Positions 13,244 through 24,595 of a stretch of DNA of 64,000 bases are shown piece by piece. Positions within the stretch are counted from its first letter, which is position 1; each line of letters opens with the position of its first letter. This DNA comes from Fomitopsis serialis (Eukaryota > Basidiomycota > Agaricomycetes > Polyporales > Fomitopsidaceae), in NCBI RefSeq assembly GCF_022376445.1, contig NW_025955135.1:17195-81194 (forward strand). Reading direction: 5' to 3'. The notes below the pieces were generated by a model. That model was not told the DNA's origin, ran no database searches, and was given only the letters and a program-made list of their open reading frames with translations. Both the position numbers and the translations under genes were made by a program.

Positions 13244-14784
13244 ATGGTACTCATCACGCCCCTGATATCTACCGTCCTTTTGGGCCTCGTTGGCACGGCG
13301 GTGGTAGCTTTGCCCGTCAGTGTAGGCGAAAGTGAGGCCCGAGCAGTCGTATCCTCACCACCCCAGAAGCGTTACAGTCCTTCTGCCCCGTACTTTGTGG
13401 AATACTTCGACGCGTATGCGTCAGGGGTGACCGGTGCCCCGCCCGTCTCCGATGTGTCGGTGCGTTCCCAACCACCGCGTGTCGTTCTAAGCTGACTTGG
13501 ATGTAGGGCTACAACGTCTTGTGAGTGTAAACGCCAATGCAACATGTTTCTCCTGGCTGAACGTGAACAATTGTTCAAGCATCCTCGCATTCTTGCTGAT
13601 CGAGGGCGCTTGGGATAACGCCGAAGGCTGGACTGAGCTTACCGCGGATGAGCGCTCATCGACAAAGTCGGAGTACAACGACGCTGGCATCGCGCTCATG
13701 GTCTCTTGCTTCGGCTCAAGTGACACCCCGACAACGAGCGGCGCGGATCCAACTGGCACCGCTAATACCATGGCTGCTTGGGTTGTCGAATACGGCTTGG
13801 ATGGGATTGATGTCGATTACGAGGTATGCGCCCACGTGCCCCTCATTTGTGCGATACATACTTACGCTTATCGCGGCTATACGGTAGGACTTCGACGCGT
13901 TCGATGCTGGAACCGCCGAGGCCTGGTTGGTGACATTCACGACCCAGTTGCGGAACCAACTCCCAGCGGGCGACTATATTATCACGCATGCACGTGGGTA
14001 TCTTCCTTTCCTCTTCCCAGAACATGAGCTCATGTATACTTCGCAGCGGTCGCCCCTTGGTAGGCGACCCGATAATCATTCGATGACGACACTCATTATC
14101 GATAGGTTCTCGCCGAATCTATGGACGAATGGAGGTTATCTACAGGTGGACTCGGAAGTCGGCAGCTTGATTGACTGGGTATGTCATGTCTTTCAACTAA
14201 CCTCGGGCGAGCGACTGATTCCATACAGTACAATATTCAGGTCAGAAAACTTAATCAATCGACGCACCTGTTAGTTGAAGCGTCCTCGACACCTGTTCAG
14301 TTCTACAACCGTAAGTTCTCTGACCTCGCTAGTAACTCAGCTGAGAACTGACGTCACATCGTTTGTGCGCAGAGGGTAGCACCGAGTACACGACGTGCTC
14401 CGGCCTGCTCGACGAGTCGAGTTCCACTTATCCCGAATCTGCGCTGTTCCAGATCTCGGCAAACGGTGTTACCCTCGACAAGCTTGTCATCGGCAAGCCC
14501 GCAACGACCGGAGACGCAAGTACAGGCTACATGAGCCCCTCCACACTGGCGACGTGCGTCGAAGACGCTATGAACGAGGGCTGGGGTGAGTATCTGAGCT
14601 CACGCGACGTAGCTGGATAACGTGTTGACCGGCATTCCCCCACAGATGCTGGTGTCATGGTTTGGCAGGTGGGTCCGTCACGGAATGCATAGGCCTGCAT
14701 CGTCTGAACCGATGCTCGTCACAGTATCCTGATGCAGGCACTTCGTGGATCACCACCGTCCGCTCTGATTCTTGGCCCGTGTAA
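13244..14784 (+). CDS. Secreted glycoside hydrolase family 18 (chitinase-like), copy 2
   Basis: Tandem paralogue of the gene at 9938, with the same exon layout and predicted role. A hydrophobic signal sequence (LISTVLLGLVGTAVVALPV) is followed by PQKRYSPSAPYFVEYFDAY, so a Kex2-type KR site precedes the mature domain as in copy 1. The catalytic motif LDGIDVDYE is at about 13797-13823, again interrupted by an intron before DFDAFDAGTAEAW. Later exons give HAPVAPWFSPNLWTNGG, SLIDWYNIQFYN, EGWGDAGVMVWQ and the end DSWPV with stop at 14782-14784. All introns I could trace keep the frame, so it appears intact. The start at 13244 puts the signal peptide at the N-terminus; an upstream in-frame Met at 13217 is less likely. 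Confidence 0.85.
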
Positions 14785-17209
14785 GTGTTGTGCATAGTGC
14801 GCTCAGCACGCACACCCGAAAGACGTGAGTACAAAATTTTGACCATGTCCCACCGACTCTGATTCTTCAGCTTTGATTCGCCAGCCCCTTTCCTTACGAA
14901 GCGCAATGTATTGATGTATAGGTATGTTCCTTGGGTAGATTGTATCGATTCGTCAATTGTCTAGATTTCTATGGTTAACGCATCTGTTTGGATCTGTTAC
15001 CCCCAGTGGCATACTGCTTGATTAGTGAGGTAGGGAACGAGACGCCTCATAGCCTTGCTAAAGCAACGTGACAGATGAACACCACGCTGAATGCATCGTG
15101 CCGTCACATCGGATGCTTCGAACCAGTTAACAGTAGGCCTGCTGGTCTTGCTCTCCTGGACTCACTCGTGTCCTGGAACCGGATTACTCTGCTGGTAACC
15201 TTCGGAATGCAGTAGTACTGAATGATTTGATCACAGCAGAAGGTTGCATGACGACTAGGCGACTCCTTGTCCAGCGCTAGTGTGGTTGCGCATTCGATGA
15301 GGAGGGGCCCATTTACTCAGTCACTGTCCGTGGACTTTCGGAGCGCGCACTGACCAGGCTTTCCAGACTGTCTGATCGCCGTGAACGACTCTGTGGCTGT
15401 GCGCTGGCTACTGTGTCCGACTGAATAGTGGCTAGAGGCGACATCTCGATGTCAGCCTGAGGGCGTGTAGATAGGTGTAGATGCTGCGACGCCGCCTGTC
15501 TCGCTTACCGAAGTCCCTTACAAATGCGACGAACTCTTCCAGGTGAGTAAGCACAGTCCTAGCGACGATGCAGACTCAGTACTGAAGGGTAGTTCGATGC
15601 ACTAGGATCATAGCCCGGTCCGACTAGACCGGGATATAAGGGCTTTAAATGACCATGTCTCTCCGTCGACTCTTTAGATCCACAGCGCTGTTATTGCACA
15701 CTCTACATAGCACCCCACAACATCCACCATGTTTGTCACTGTCACTACATCTCACCAGTGAGTTCTATGCAGTGCCGCTCATGCTGGTCTGTAGTAAATA
15801 CCGACGTCTCATTCACCCTATATACTCAGGGCGATCTACCCCGCTGCGGCGATCGTGTCGACATGCTGGCTGACATTCTATCAGACTTTCAAGACGGTCA
15901 AGGCGAGGAAACGGGCTGGAATAGAGTATCCCCAAAGTGTGTATCACGACTCCTTGTATCTGGTACAGGGCTCATGGGTACTACCGTAGTGTACGCCGAC
16001 AAGGCGGAAGCGGCCGCGTCGAAGGACGCGATGATCTTCAACTGCACCCAACGTATCTGAAGTTCACAATGCTGAGCACTCTCTGAGAGCTGACATGATT
16101 CGGGGTGTAGGTGCTGCACAGAATACGCTTGAGTACTTACCGGCCGTGATCGCCTGGTATGCTAGACACTATTTGGAGTAGTCCTACCACACTGATTGGG
16201 TATTCCAAAGCACCACCATCACCAATGTGTGGTACCTGGTCCCTCTCCCGTGTCATCTACACTATTGGCTACAGCACCGGCGATCCTGCAAAGGTGTGTT
16301 CTCAGTTGCATCATACCACACATATTCCGACCTTCGTTTGTTCACCAGCGAAACGTGTACGGCGTCACCGCGATCCAAAATTCGTTGTGGCTGGGTATGT
16401 CAATCTGAATGCAGGTCGCGAAGTATGATAGCTGACTGCCACCCTAACATGGCCAGGTCTCATCTGTAATTCGAGCGTCGCCATCGCACACCTCGCGCTC
16501 GACAATGTGTTTGCATGATCTAGTTGAGCTGTGTTGGACTGACTGCACCATCTTACAAGACAACGGGAACACCATACGTGTAAATCCACCAGACTCAATT
16601 CGTAGCTTCTAGAAGTGTCTCCAGATGTTTGTGGATTCAACAAGTTGAGTCAAGATTGCATAGTGCTCTGGCCGAGCGTTTCAATGTGTACTGTGTTGCT
16701 CATAAGTACGTGTAATAAAAATGGCATGCAACGTGCAAGTGGGCCCCCGGCGGCGACGAACGATGGCTTGACCGATCGACGGCCGTGTTCAAGGAACTCG
16801 AATGCATTGTGAGTACTTGGAGGAGGACGCGTAGAAGACGCCGGTCGAGCTTTTTGGTCTGCAGTGGAGACTATTGACATGACTCGCGGTGTTATGGTGG
16901 CTGAGTGAGCTCAAAGCATCTCCGACCTGGACATGCACCGCCTTTGCTACATACCAAAGCGCAATCGGGGAAAGCAGCGTGCGGATGGACGACTGGCACA
17001 CCTACGCGATTTCTTTCAATCCCTGTACACGGTGCATCACAGGAATCCATAAGTTCGGCCTGATGAACATCTGGGTTGAGTGCAGAAGTGAAGGATGTAG
17101 CTCGTGAAAGCCTACAATCATTGAAACATTTAGCGCACGACTCCCGTATCTTCTGCTCTTCATCCGCAAATATACCTGCCAAAAGTCCTCAATCCCGTCC
17201 CCACCTAGA
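14785..17209. other. Unassigned stretch, possible decayed gene
   Basis: About 2.4 kb without a recognisable gene. Short frames around 15650-16060, 16160-16430 and 16890-17110 sit next to GT-AG-like signals and could be exons of one plus-strand gene, but joining them gives no domain I recognise. A purine/pyrimidine-balanced stretch at 14950-15600 appears empty. Confidence 0.35.
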
Positions 17210-18614
17210 TCACGGGAACCATCGCTCGTGCCTCTGTGGAAGGGGCAGATTCTCGTCGATTTCATCCTCCAGTATCGGGACCTCGTCTTCGTCTTCCTCC
17301 ACGAACTCGTGAGGCATGCGCACTTGATACTGGCCATTAGCCCGCTGCCTACCCTCCGGATGCGAGCGCACACAGAGGCGCACGCGGCTTCCTGCAGCAA
17401 TGGCAGTCCGCCCGCGATGGCCTCGACAAACCGTCTGACCACTCAAAGACAACGAGCGTGACGACGAGGCCAGGTCGGTCACTTGCGAGCTCGGCAAGCG
17501 CGTTATCCAGAGGCGCAAGAGCCATCCGCAGGGCGTCCGGTGGGGCGGGATCTTCTTCCCAAGTCAACCCAATCTCAACGCCCTCCAAGGCCCGCGAATT
17601 GAGCTGCCGAATGACGTGGCCCATCCACACCAAGTCTTCCGCCGTGGGTGCACCCTCAAAGTCGTAGTGATCCGTGAGCATCAACACACGCAACCTCTTG
17701 CAGTGCCCGAGCCCGAGGTCGATCTGCTCGACCTCCTCCGACGGGTATCGCCCGTACAGCTCAAGGTGCTCGAGCGTAGGTCCCGCCCTTCGTATCGTCT
17801 CCCGTATCATCTCCTGAAGCACCTTCTTCTCACCGATAGCGGGAGAAACGAAGTGCGACATTTGCGCCCCGTTCCATCCGAGGCTCAGATAGCGAAGGGG
17901 AAGCTTGGGGAGGCCATGCAGAAGCCACATCAGCGGGAAGTCGGTGGAATGATGCCACGTGAGGGCGCGAAGCTCCATCGTTGGTGCCGGAGGCGCGACT
18001 GTGGTTGGGTGGACTCGAAGCGAGGTGACCTCGGCGAACATCACCGAGCGGAAGTGGAGCGCGTGGAGGCCAGGCAACGCGTGGAGGAGTCGAGCGAGCT
18101 CGTACACGTTGAGGTAGATGGTGTGTAGCGTGAGCTCGCGCACGTTCGCGAACATGCCGGGCATTGGCATCTGCTGTCGTGGCGACGAGAGCGGGGCCTG
18201 GGGCGGGAAGTAGTTATCGAGCGGTAGCCAGTGCCGGACGCGCAGGTGCGCAAGCTGCGGGAGCCTGGGCACGAGTGCGAAGAGCTCCAAGAAGGTGCGG
18301 TGCAGAATGAGCCAAGTGCTGTCGATACGCAGCTCGCGGACGAAGCATGCGAGATGTGGATGGGCGATGAGCATCTGGTCGGCGCGTCTGTGCTTGCCTG
18401 GGCTGTTGATGATGAGCGTGCGGAACATGTGCGAGCGTGCGGAGGGCAGCCAAGCATAGCAGGTTAGGCTGCAACTTGCCAGGGTTGGTAGGTCATCCCA
18501 TAGGTAGTCGATGATGTAGTGATGCAGCTCTAGAGGGAGCCACGCCGTCGCCGCGCGGGGTGTCGAACACATCGAGGAAGGGAAGGAAGACGAGAGGTTC
18601 ATCTTCACAGCCAT
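17210..18614 (-). CDS. F-box/LRR-like fungal protein
   Basis: Probable substrate adaptor of an SCF ubiquitin ligase or a relative. An F-box-like N-terminus reads WLPLELHHYIIDYLWDDLP, TLASCSLTCYAWLPSARSH, then FRTLIIN. Leucine-rich repeat-like segments follow (VRELTLHTIYLNVYELARLL, LEHLELYGRYPSEEV, RLRVLMLTDHYDFEG). The long exon continues to FEWSDG; the open frame then runs on to 17349, but a 40-nt GT-AG intron (17431-17392) joins it in frame to RVRLCVRSHPEG and an acidic tail (EFVEEDEDEVPILEDEIDE) ending at 17210. The start at 18614 (MAVKMNLSS) is a choice among several in-frame Mets up to 18734. The target is unknown. This class is strongly expanded in basidiomycetes. Confidence 0.72.
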
Positions 18615-18856
18615 CCTCAAGATGGTCACGAATTGGGCCACACCAGCAACATTCAACTCAGCACCTCCGCAACTCGCTTGATGCCACACGCGGCAGAGAA
18701 CAATGGTGAGATGAAGAACAATAACAAGAAGCACTTACTCGGGACGTTGTCACGTATTAGAACGGCACCCGAAACAGGCAACGTAGTTATAGTCGTCTTC
18801 CTGTATAATCTCGCTATTGTACATGCGTCTTACATTCGTCTTATTTCTGCAATGCT

Positions 18857-19381
18857 TCAAGTTCCTGCCGTCGACGCGGTCATGAATTGCCACAGACCAA
18901 TGTTACGATCTCGTACCTTTCTCTTCGTACTCAGCTCGCCATGTCGAGCAAGATACGCAGCCCCTGAGTCTGCCCAGACTTTGTAGTCTGTGACCTTGCC
19001 CTCGTCGTCAAAGTCAAGGACATAGACGAACTCTTCGTCCCAAGCCTGGCCCTCGCCGTCGCCTTCAATCCATGTAAACTTCGCGCTTCCCTTGGTGCAC
19101 ACTTTGCGGGACTCTGTGTCCACGACCCACTCTGAGAACGACATGTTCTCGTATTTGAGGTACTTCTGGAGAAGGGAGAAGTAGGTGGAGACGGAAGTAG
19201 GTCCGCTGCGGCCCGTGAAGGGGCGTCCGAGGAACGGTGCTAGACAGGGCTCGCCATACTCGATGACGGTGATCTGGTGGGTGGTAGAGAAGTGTGAGAG
19301 GAGGTCATCGAGGGTGGCCTGGCTAGCGAAGGCGTCGCAGAGGGCCTGTGCAGAAGCGAGGAGGCGAGCACGAACAGACAT
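18857..19381 (-). CDS. NTF2-like / SnoaL-like fold protein
   Basis: Small soluble protein of about 170 aa with the alpha+beta cone layout of the NTF2 superfamily. Helical start LLASAQALCDAFASQATLDD, then LLSHFSTTHQITVIEYGEP, then GRSGPTSVSTYFSLLQKYLK, and an antiparallel sheet with KFTWIEGDGEGQAWDEEFVY and VLDFDDEGKVTDYKVWADSG. Such proteins are often binding or isomerase-like domains in fungi; no substrate can be named. The start at 19381 was taken because upstream residues (to 19447) look like leader. The last residues after GELSTKRK may be intron rather than coding, since GTACGAG follows, so the 3' end is uncertain. Same strand as the F-box gene, spacing about 240 bases. Confidence 0.7.
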   Translation of the reverse strand: MSVRARLLASAQALCDAFASQATLDDLLSHFSTTHQITVIEYGEPCLAPFLGRPFTGRSGPTSVSTYFSLLQKYLKYENMSFSEWVVDTESRKVCTKGSAKFTWIEGDGEGQAWDEEFVYVLDFDDEGKVTDYKVWADSGAAYLARHGELSTKRKVRDRNIGLWQFMTASTAGT

Positions 19382-20082
19382 GGCGGAGAGGCACAAACAC
19401 GCGAACGAGCGCGGCCAATTGAATGATAAGGCACTTACTGTAAACAAAGTTATTTAACCCGCAGACTCGGAGCCTTTCCTTCTTGACTCGAGCGTCTAGA
19501 TCGTGACTAATGATACCTCCTCCTCCTCCTCAACTTCTGTAGATCGTACGCGGCGTTGAGCCAAGCCGACATTCGCCAGCGGATAGATTACCAGCTCCTC
19601 GAATGACACAGGGTTAACGTTCAGTACGACGTGCCTAATTTATAATGCTTTGTCTCGCCGCAAGCGTGCACATGAGAGGGCCAGGTAAGAGAAAGCAGCG
19701 GGTCTAACCGTACTCGAAAAGTGACGATTCACTGTAGGAAAGTAATAAGTAATCACTGCACTCTATTCTGTCCTTCCAGTGCTCTCCCGAAACGAATGAA
19801 AAAATACTAGTACTGTGATGTTCGTAGTAAACTTAAGCTTGAGTACTTGAGTGACATACGCATGCATGATAGGCCGACTCAACGCGAGTGCGGTATGGTA
19901 TAGTATCCCAGTCATACGGTAGCCTACTCAGGCTGCGTATTATTATTCCGGCCACAAGACCACGCGCAATCACAGCAGCAGACACCGTGACAAGACGGTC
20001 AACCAGGATATCTAAGGATCATCACAATAGCAACAATGCGAATACATATTTCAATGCTACTTTCCGTCCTACCCATCCCGTA
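19382..20082. repeat. Left edge of the duplicated array (remnant convergent spacer)
   Basis: No gene. From about 19690 rightwards the sequence resembles the spacer at 27240-27600 (shared blocks such as GATAGGCCGA, AGTGCGGTA and CACTCAGGCTGC-like runs). That spacer lies beyond the 3' end of secreted copy C. This places the left boundary of the tandem array at about 19.69 kb. No propeller gene lies to its left. Confidence 0.6.
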
Positions 20083-20976
20083 TCAACACTTTCCACCCGC
20101 TGCTACCGTCGTCGCATGGATGTTCGCCGGGTAGCACTGTGCATTGGACACCGCCACGCAGATGTTGGTCCCAGTAGGCGTTCGGACAGAGTAAGAGCCA
20201 CTCGTCACCGTCGTCCTCGAATTTCCCGCTTTGAGTGCCGCCCTGAGCGCCGCCTTGCATATGCCGGCGACCTGTCTCCGCGTGTACTTGTGCGCGACGT
20301 TTGTCGTCATTCCCGTCGTACCTTTATTAACCCAGAGCGTCTTCGGCTTCACAGGAAAGGATCAGGGTTAGTCGGGGAAAGCATATGAGGCGAAGCAGCT
20401 CACCCCCTTGCCGGCCTGCACATGAGCGAGAGCCGTCGCAGGATCGACCGTCATGTGCCCAGCAGTGCCTTTGTTGGCGTTGTGCGCGAACCAAGTGGAC
20501 GTGAGATGCCGGCCAGAATTTGCCTTGTCGGGACGGCCGTTCAGGACGTGGTTCTTCATCCCTTTCCACTTTGCCTCGGCCTTTTTCCCACAACACTTCT
20601 TGTAGCAAGGATCTGTCGTATAGGCTTTAGCACTAAGACGGTCACGTCACGCAGGCAGCACTAGTAGGTACTTACAGCGGATGCCTTCTTGCATTGAATG
20701 GCAGATGTCGCGAGAGATCCAGGATGGCCTTCTTTCGCCGCACAGCTTTGAGTGTCTAGCGAGAACCCGCAATGACTTGCACGGACTGCAGAAGCAGGAG
20801 CATGAATAACGGCTTCTGAGCCACTGAGACGGTGGAAACGTACCACAAGAGTCGCAGTCTGTCAGTCTCGCACATGCTGTGGCATCATGTCGGGAGCCGG
20901 GCGTAAGCGGGGCGGCTTGCACTAAGAAGACAGTGCAAAGGAGGGTGAGGGCGGCGAGAGCAGTAGTGAGACGCAT
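20083..20976 (-). CDS. Small secreted cysteine-rich protein, array copy A (EndoU-like motif order)
   Basis: First of eight related secreted proteins. Four exons: signal peptide (MRLTTALAALTLLCTVF) with CARLTDCDSC; a short Cys exon; an exon with NHVLNGRPDKANSGRHLT; and a last exon KTLWV through VAGICKAALRAAL, NICVAVSNAQCYPANI to a terminal GGKC. All introns are GT-AG and phases join. About ten Cys suggest disulfides, hence secretion. The ordered H-x-L-x-G, GRH, KTLW and QCYP residues look like the two His, Lys and Tyr of EndoU ribonucleases (first to second His 14 residues, second His to Lys about 36). I infer a possible secreted nuclease; a plain effector-like protein is the alternative. The frame is intact. 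Divergent from propeller copy a. Confidence 0.72.
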
Positions 20977-22040
20977 GGCTGCTATTTGGAACTGGTCGTT
21001 ACGTTCGTGCAATAAGGGAAGATTATACGTGAGTGACTGGAAGGTTAAGATGAAGGGTGAGTAGCTGGATGTACGTTAGAGCAAAGCTACACGAGTGATG
21101 GAGGGCCAGCCCGGCTTGGGTCGTTGCTACAACCTGCCTTTTATCTTGTTGAACCCGTCATTTAGACGTGCGAGCGTTCCACTGAATGCGATGGCATTTC
21201 TCCGCATGAGACCGACTGAACGGTACGAAGCCCCCAAGCGCGCGCGTAGTATGGCAGATTGAGATGATACACGATTCAAAGCATCGCAAGGTTCTATACC
21301 ATGCAGCATGTAAACCACAACAGCATACACTCGGAGCGCAATGAGAAGTACTTACCTTGAAAGATTGGAGGCTTAAGGTTTTTACGCTTCGCTGTTGTAT
21401 GTGACGGTCTAGGTCCCAGCGCCTGGGCATACAGCTCGAACTCAAGGACGAACATAGGGCATATCCGGAGAAGAGACAGTTTGCACTTCGTCTTGTCCGC
21501 CCTACGCTCTAGAATTGATCAGCGCCCTCGTGATACGCAACGCCGGCTGCTGTGCGCGTTTGGGACCCACGTTCGCCGCGTTGAACCGCTACACTCAGAC
21601 GTTCCAGCGAGTATTCAACGGTTCTCTTCAAGTGAATTCGCGCTCACCAGTCACAAGCATCTCGTAACATGCTCCGAAGACGGTGTCAACTGCTATGCTG
21701 CACCTTTGAGGTGCGCATTCACCAATTAACGTTCGATGGCCGCGCGCAAACGTATTCGGAAACTCCGGAGCAGGCGTCGGACCCTGCCAAAGCCACAACT
21801 GCCAGGGCGGTCCCGATCAGGAGATCAAGACAGGAGCTGTGCGTCGTGAATGACCATTGTTTCCAGAGGAGGCCACAGCATCTCGGAGGCTCAAAAGTGT
21901 TCCATCGCGCCGCCTGCTACAACCATTCGACCTTGCCCGGCTCAGGCTTCCACAAAGAGTGAGATACTACAAGTTGGACTCGTGTATGATCAGTATGCTG
22001 ACGGGCATATTATAGCCAAAAAGACCCACCGTCCACCTCG
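20977..22040. promoter_or_regulatory. Divergent spacer of unit 1 (A-a)
   Basis: Shared upstream region of secreted copy A and propeller copy a. The A-proximal part holds the conserved TATA block; the a-proximal part (about 21870-22040) ends with a segment also present before copies b, c, d, e, f and g. No conserved open frame. Confidence 0.6.
21075..21145 (-). promoter_or_regulatory. Core promoter of secreted copy A
   Basis: A GATAAAA (TATA-like, 21145-21139) precedes a conserved block with GGCTGGCCCTCCATCACTCG and TTGCTCTAACGTACAT, about 165 bases before the start codon. The same block follows the TATA box in all eight secreted genes. The box itself is degenerate here. Confidence 0.6.
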
Positions 22041-23285
22041 ATGTCTCTAGTGAACTCCCAGCCCCTCACTCTCGACGGCGACGTAGAGGCATTCTACGTT
22101 CACCAGTCGTATGTACTCACCTTCGGCAAAACCAGCGTCGACATCTGGCGCGCGGGAGCCCCACACGGGCGCCTCGAGCACGTAGCGCACCTCGCTCAGT
22201 TCGTACAGCCTCCGCCACATCAGCTCGACCCCATCCTCGACCCCGACCGCAACCTCATTGTCATCGCCGATCAGACTCAGGAAGATATCCCACCCTCGCT
22301 CCTCGTGTTCAGCCTCGTCGACGGTCGGCTCATCCGCAAGCTCGAGCTGTATGGCACCCTGACTGAGGACCGCTTGCGGTACGCCGATGGGAAGGTCCTT
22401 GTCGCGTCGTACTGGAGGACCTCACGACCATATTGCTCTGTGACATCCTTGGGGATGTCAAGATCCTCGGCCGGGCCACCCTCCCGACGGCCTCAGGGCG
22501 CGCGAGGAGACGCGGCTGAATACGAACGGAGGGTGCTGTTCCCGTCCACGTCAGGCCGAACGGCGATATCGTCGCGACGTCGTCGAGTCATGGGGTGACA
22601 AGATGGAGGTCCTGCGCTGGCGCGGGCCGACGTTCCCACTCACCGGAGCCAGACGCGAGCTTCGCGCTCGAGGTCGGGTCGAGACGGCGATCAGATTACC
22701 CGACTGCAGGCGCCCTGGACCGAAACCTTCCTGCTGGCTGTCTACGAGGCAGACGGTAACGTCCTCCCGGTCAATCCGCGTGAGACGTCGATCTATGCCA
22801 TCGACACGGAGACCATGACCATCCGGTGGCACGCTGAGCCCATCGGAGGCTGGGTGCACACCGTTCGACATGTCGCCGCGCTGGACATCATCGTCGCGTT
22901 TGGACGGCACGACCACGGGGACGGCATACCGTCCGACAAGTTCGGATACGTCGTCGTCCTCGACCTGCGACGGGCAGCCAGCGGCAGACGGAGACGATCA
23001 ATCACGGCGTGCAGGGCACTGCAGTAGAGTATTGCGGGCTCAGCGAGACCGGGGATAGCTTCGCGGTCGTCGTTGTCTTCGCTGATGGGTCCGTATGCGC
23101 GGTCGACCTGAAGCGATTCTTGGAGCATGGCTTCCCGAAGCAAGGCGAGCGAGTGGTGGTTTCGAGGGTTCTGCCGAGGGATCTAGCGTCAAGGAAGTGG
23201 CCATAGCTGGGCACACAGTGATCATTTCCTTCGACGACGGCAGCGGTCTCCGCGCAGCCTGTACTTTGGCCTGTCAGTGGAGTAA
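22041..23285 (+). pseudogene. Beta-propeller-like protein, array copy a (many frameshifts)
   Basis: Nearly identical to copy b at 25683 but interrupted by many one-base losses. The opening frame reads MSLVNSQPLTLDGDVEAFYV through GTLTEDRLRYADGKVLVA and then breaks near 22394 (GTCGCGTCG against GTCGCTGTCG in b). Further single-base losses are visible near 22495, 22533, 22545, 22624, 22645, 22677, 22690, 23174 and 23247, mostly in short runs. The original stop position is 23283-23285. Substitutions relative to b are few, so it is either a very young pseudogene or a poorly polished assembly of an intact gene. Intact relatives are predicted soluble repeat proteins of about 420 aa without a signal peptide. 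Confidence 0.75.
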
Positions 23286-23587
23286 GAGTCCATGCGTAGA
23301 GGGCCGAGGCGCCACATACAAACATGCATTTATTGTTTGGTACGATACAATGAAGTAGATCAAAACCAATACACATGTAGTTTTATGCAAGTACTTCAAC
23401 CGTACTTCAACCGTAGCGTACGGCAGCTCACTGCTCATTATTACTATTCCGGCCCCAAGACCGCGCACAGTAACTTAGCAACATGGATACCGTGACAAGA
23501 CGAACAACCAGGACATTCAAGAATCATCATGATGACAACAATGCAAATACATGATTGAACACTACTCTCCGTCCTGCCCATCCCGTC
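23286..23587. repeat. Convergent spacer a/B
   Basis: About 300 bases between the 3' ends of propeller a (+) and secreted B (-). The first 90 bases, beginning GAGTCCATGCGTAGAGGG, are almost identical to those after copy b at 26948, showing recent duplication. Probably holds both polyadenylation regions. Confidence 0.6.
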
Positions 23588-24595
23588 CTAGCACTTCCCA
23601 CCCGGTGCTACCGTCGTCGGATTGATGCTCGCCGGGAAGCATTGTACTTTGGACACCGTCACGCAGATGTTGCCCCCAAAAGGCGACTGGACGGAGTAGG
23701 AACCTCTCGAGTCGCCCGTTTTGAGCAGTACCGCGAGCGCGGCCTTGCATATGCCGGCGACCTGCACCTGCGTGTACTTGTTCGCACCTACCGCCGTTCC
23801 CTCCGCATTGTCATTAATCCAAACTGTCTTGATCTTCGACTACGCAGGAGATGATTAGGGTTAGTCGGGAAAAGTATATGAGGCGAAGCAGCTCACCTTC
23901 CCGCCGGTCTTCACCTGACCGAGACCCGTCGCATCATTGACATCCATGTCCCCAGCAGTGCCTTTTTTGGCAGGGTGCGCGAACCAAGTGGACGTGAGAT
24001 GCCGGCCAGAATTTACGTTGTCGGGACGGCCGTTCAGGACGTGGCTCTCCATCCCATCCCACAATGTATCCGCCGTCACGGTTTGTCCCACAACCTGCTT
24101 TGCAGCAACCACTGCAACAGTACTTGCAGCGCTTACTGCAACAGTACTTGCAGCGCCTACTGCAACAGTACTTGCAGCACCTCTTGCAGCAGTCCTTGCA
24201 GCACCCGCTGCATCAGTCCTTGCAGCAAGGGTCTGTCGTACGGACTTCAGCATAAAGACAGTCCCGTCACGGGACAGCGCTAGGTACTTACAGCGGATGC
24301 TCTCTTGCATTGAGCCGCGGATGTCGCAAGGGACCCAGGGTGACCTTCCTTCGCGGCACAGCTCTGAGTGTCAAGCGAGAACCCGCAACGACTCGTATGA
24401 GCTGCAATAGCAGAAGCATGAGTAACGGGTCTCGAGCCACTGAGACGGTGGAAACTCACCACAGGAGTCGCAGTCTGTCAGTCTCGCACAGGCTGTGGCA
24501 TCGTGTTGGAAGCGAAGCGTAAGCGGGGCGGCCTGGGCCAAGAAGACAGTGCAAAGAAGTGTGAGGGCGGCAAGGACAGCAGCAGTGAGACGCAT
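23588..24595 (-). CDS. Small secreted cysteine-rich protein, array copy B, with Ala-rich repeat insertion
   Basis: Same four-exon architecture as copy A. Signal peptide MRLTAAVLAALTLLCTVFLA, then CARLTDCDSC; Cys exon SRCGFSLDTQSCAAKEG; an exon with SHVLNGRPDNVNSGRH; and a last exon starting KIKTVWIND, with QCFPASI and terminal GGKC. Compared with other copies, the third exon carries about 40 extra residues rich in Ala, Thr and Val (AASTVAVS units) encoded by a 24-base tandem repeat. The last exon lacks four residues before GSYSV, in frame, and has Phe instead of Tyr in QCFP. The frame stays open if the introns are as in copy A. Subgroup A/B/D by the QAAPL signal-peptide end. Function is as uncertain as for copy A; the Tyr-to-Phe change weakens a catalytic reading. 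Confidence 0.68.
24111..24230. repeat. 24-base tandem repeat inside secreted copy B
   Basis: Five 24-base units start at 24111, 24135, 24159, 24183 and 24207; the first three are nearly identical (ACTGCAACAGTACTTGCAGC core) and the last two diverged. Read on the minus strand they encode eight-residue Ala/Thr/Val units. No other array copy has them. Confidence 0.85.

Noticed and set aside
15649..17107. Possible plus-strand secreted enzyme from scattered short frames
   Set aside because: Joining the frames gives no consistent splice phases and no domain; not reported as a gene.
22041..23285. Calling copy a an expressed shortened gene
   Set aside because: The first open stretch covers less than half of the fold and runs out of frame; with so many indels, pseudogene or assembly error is the safer call.
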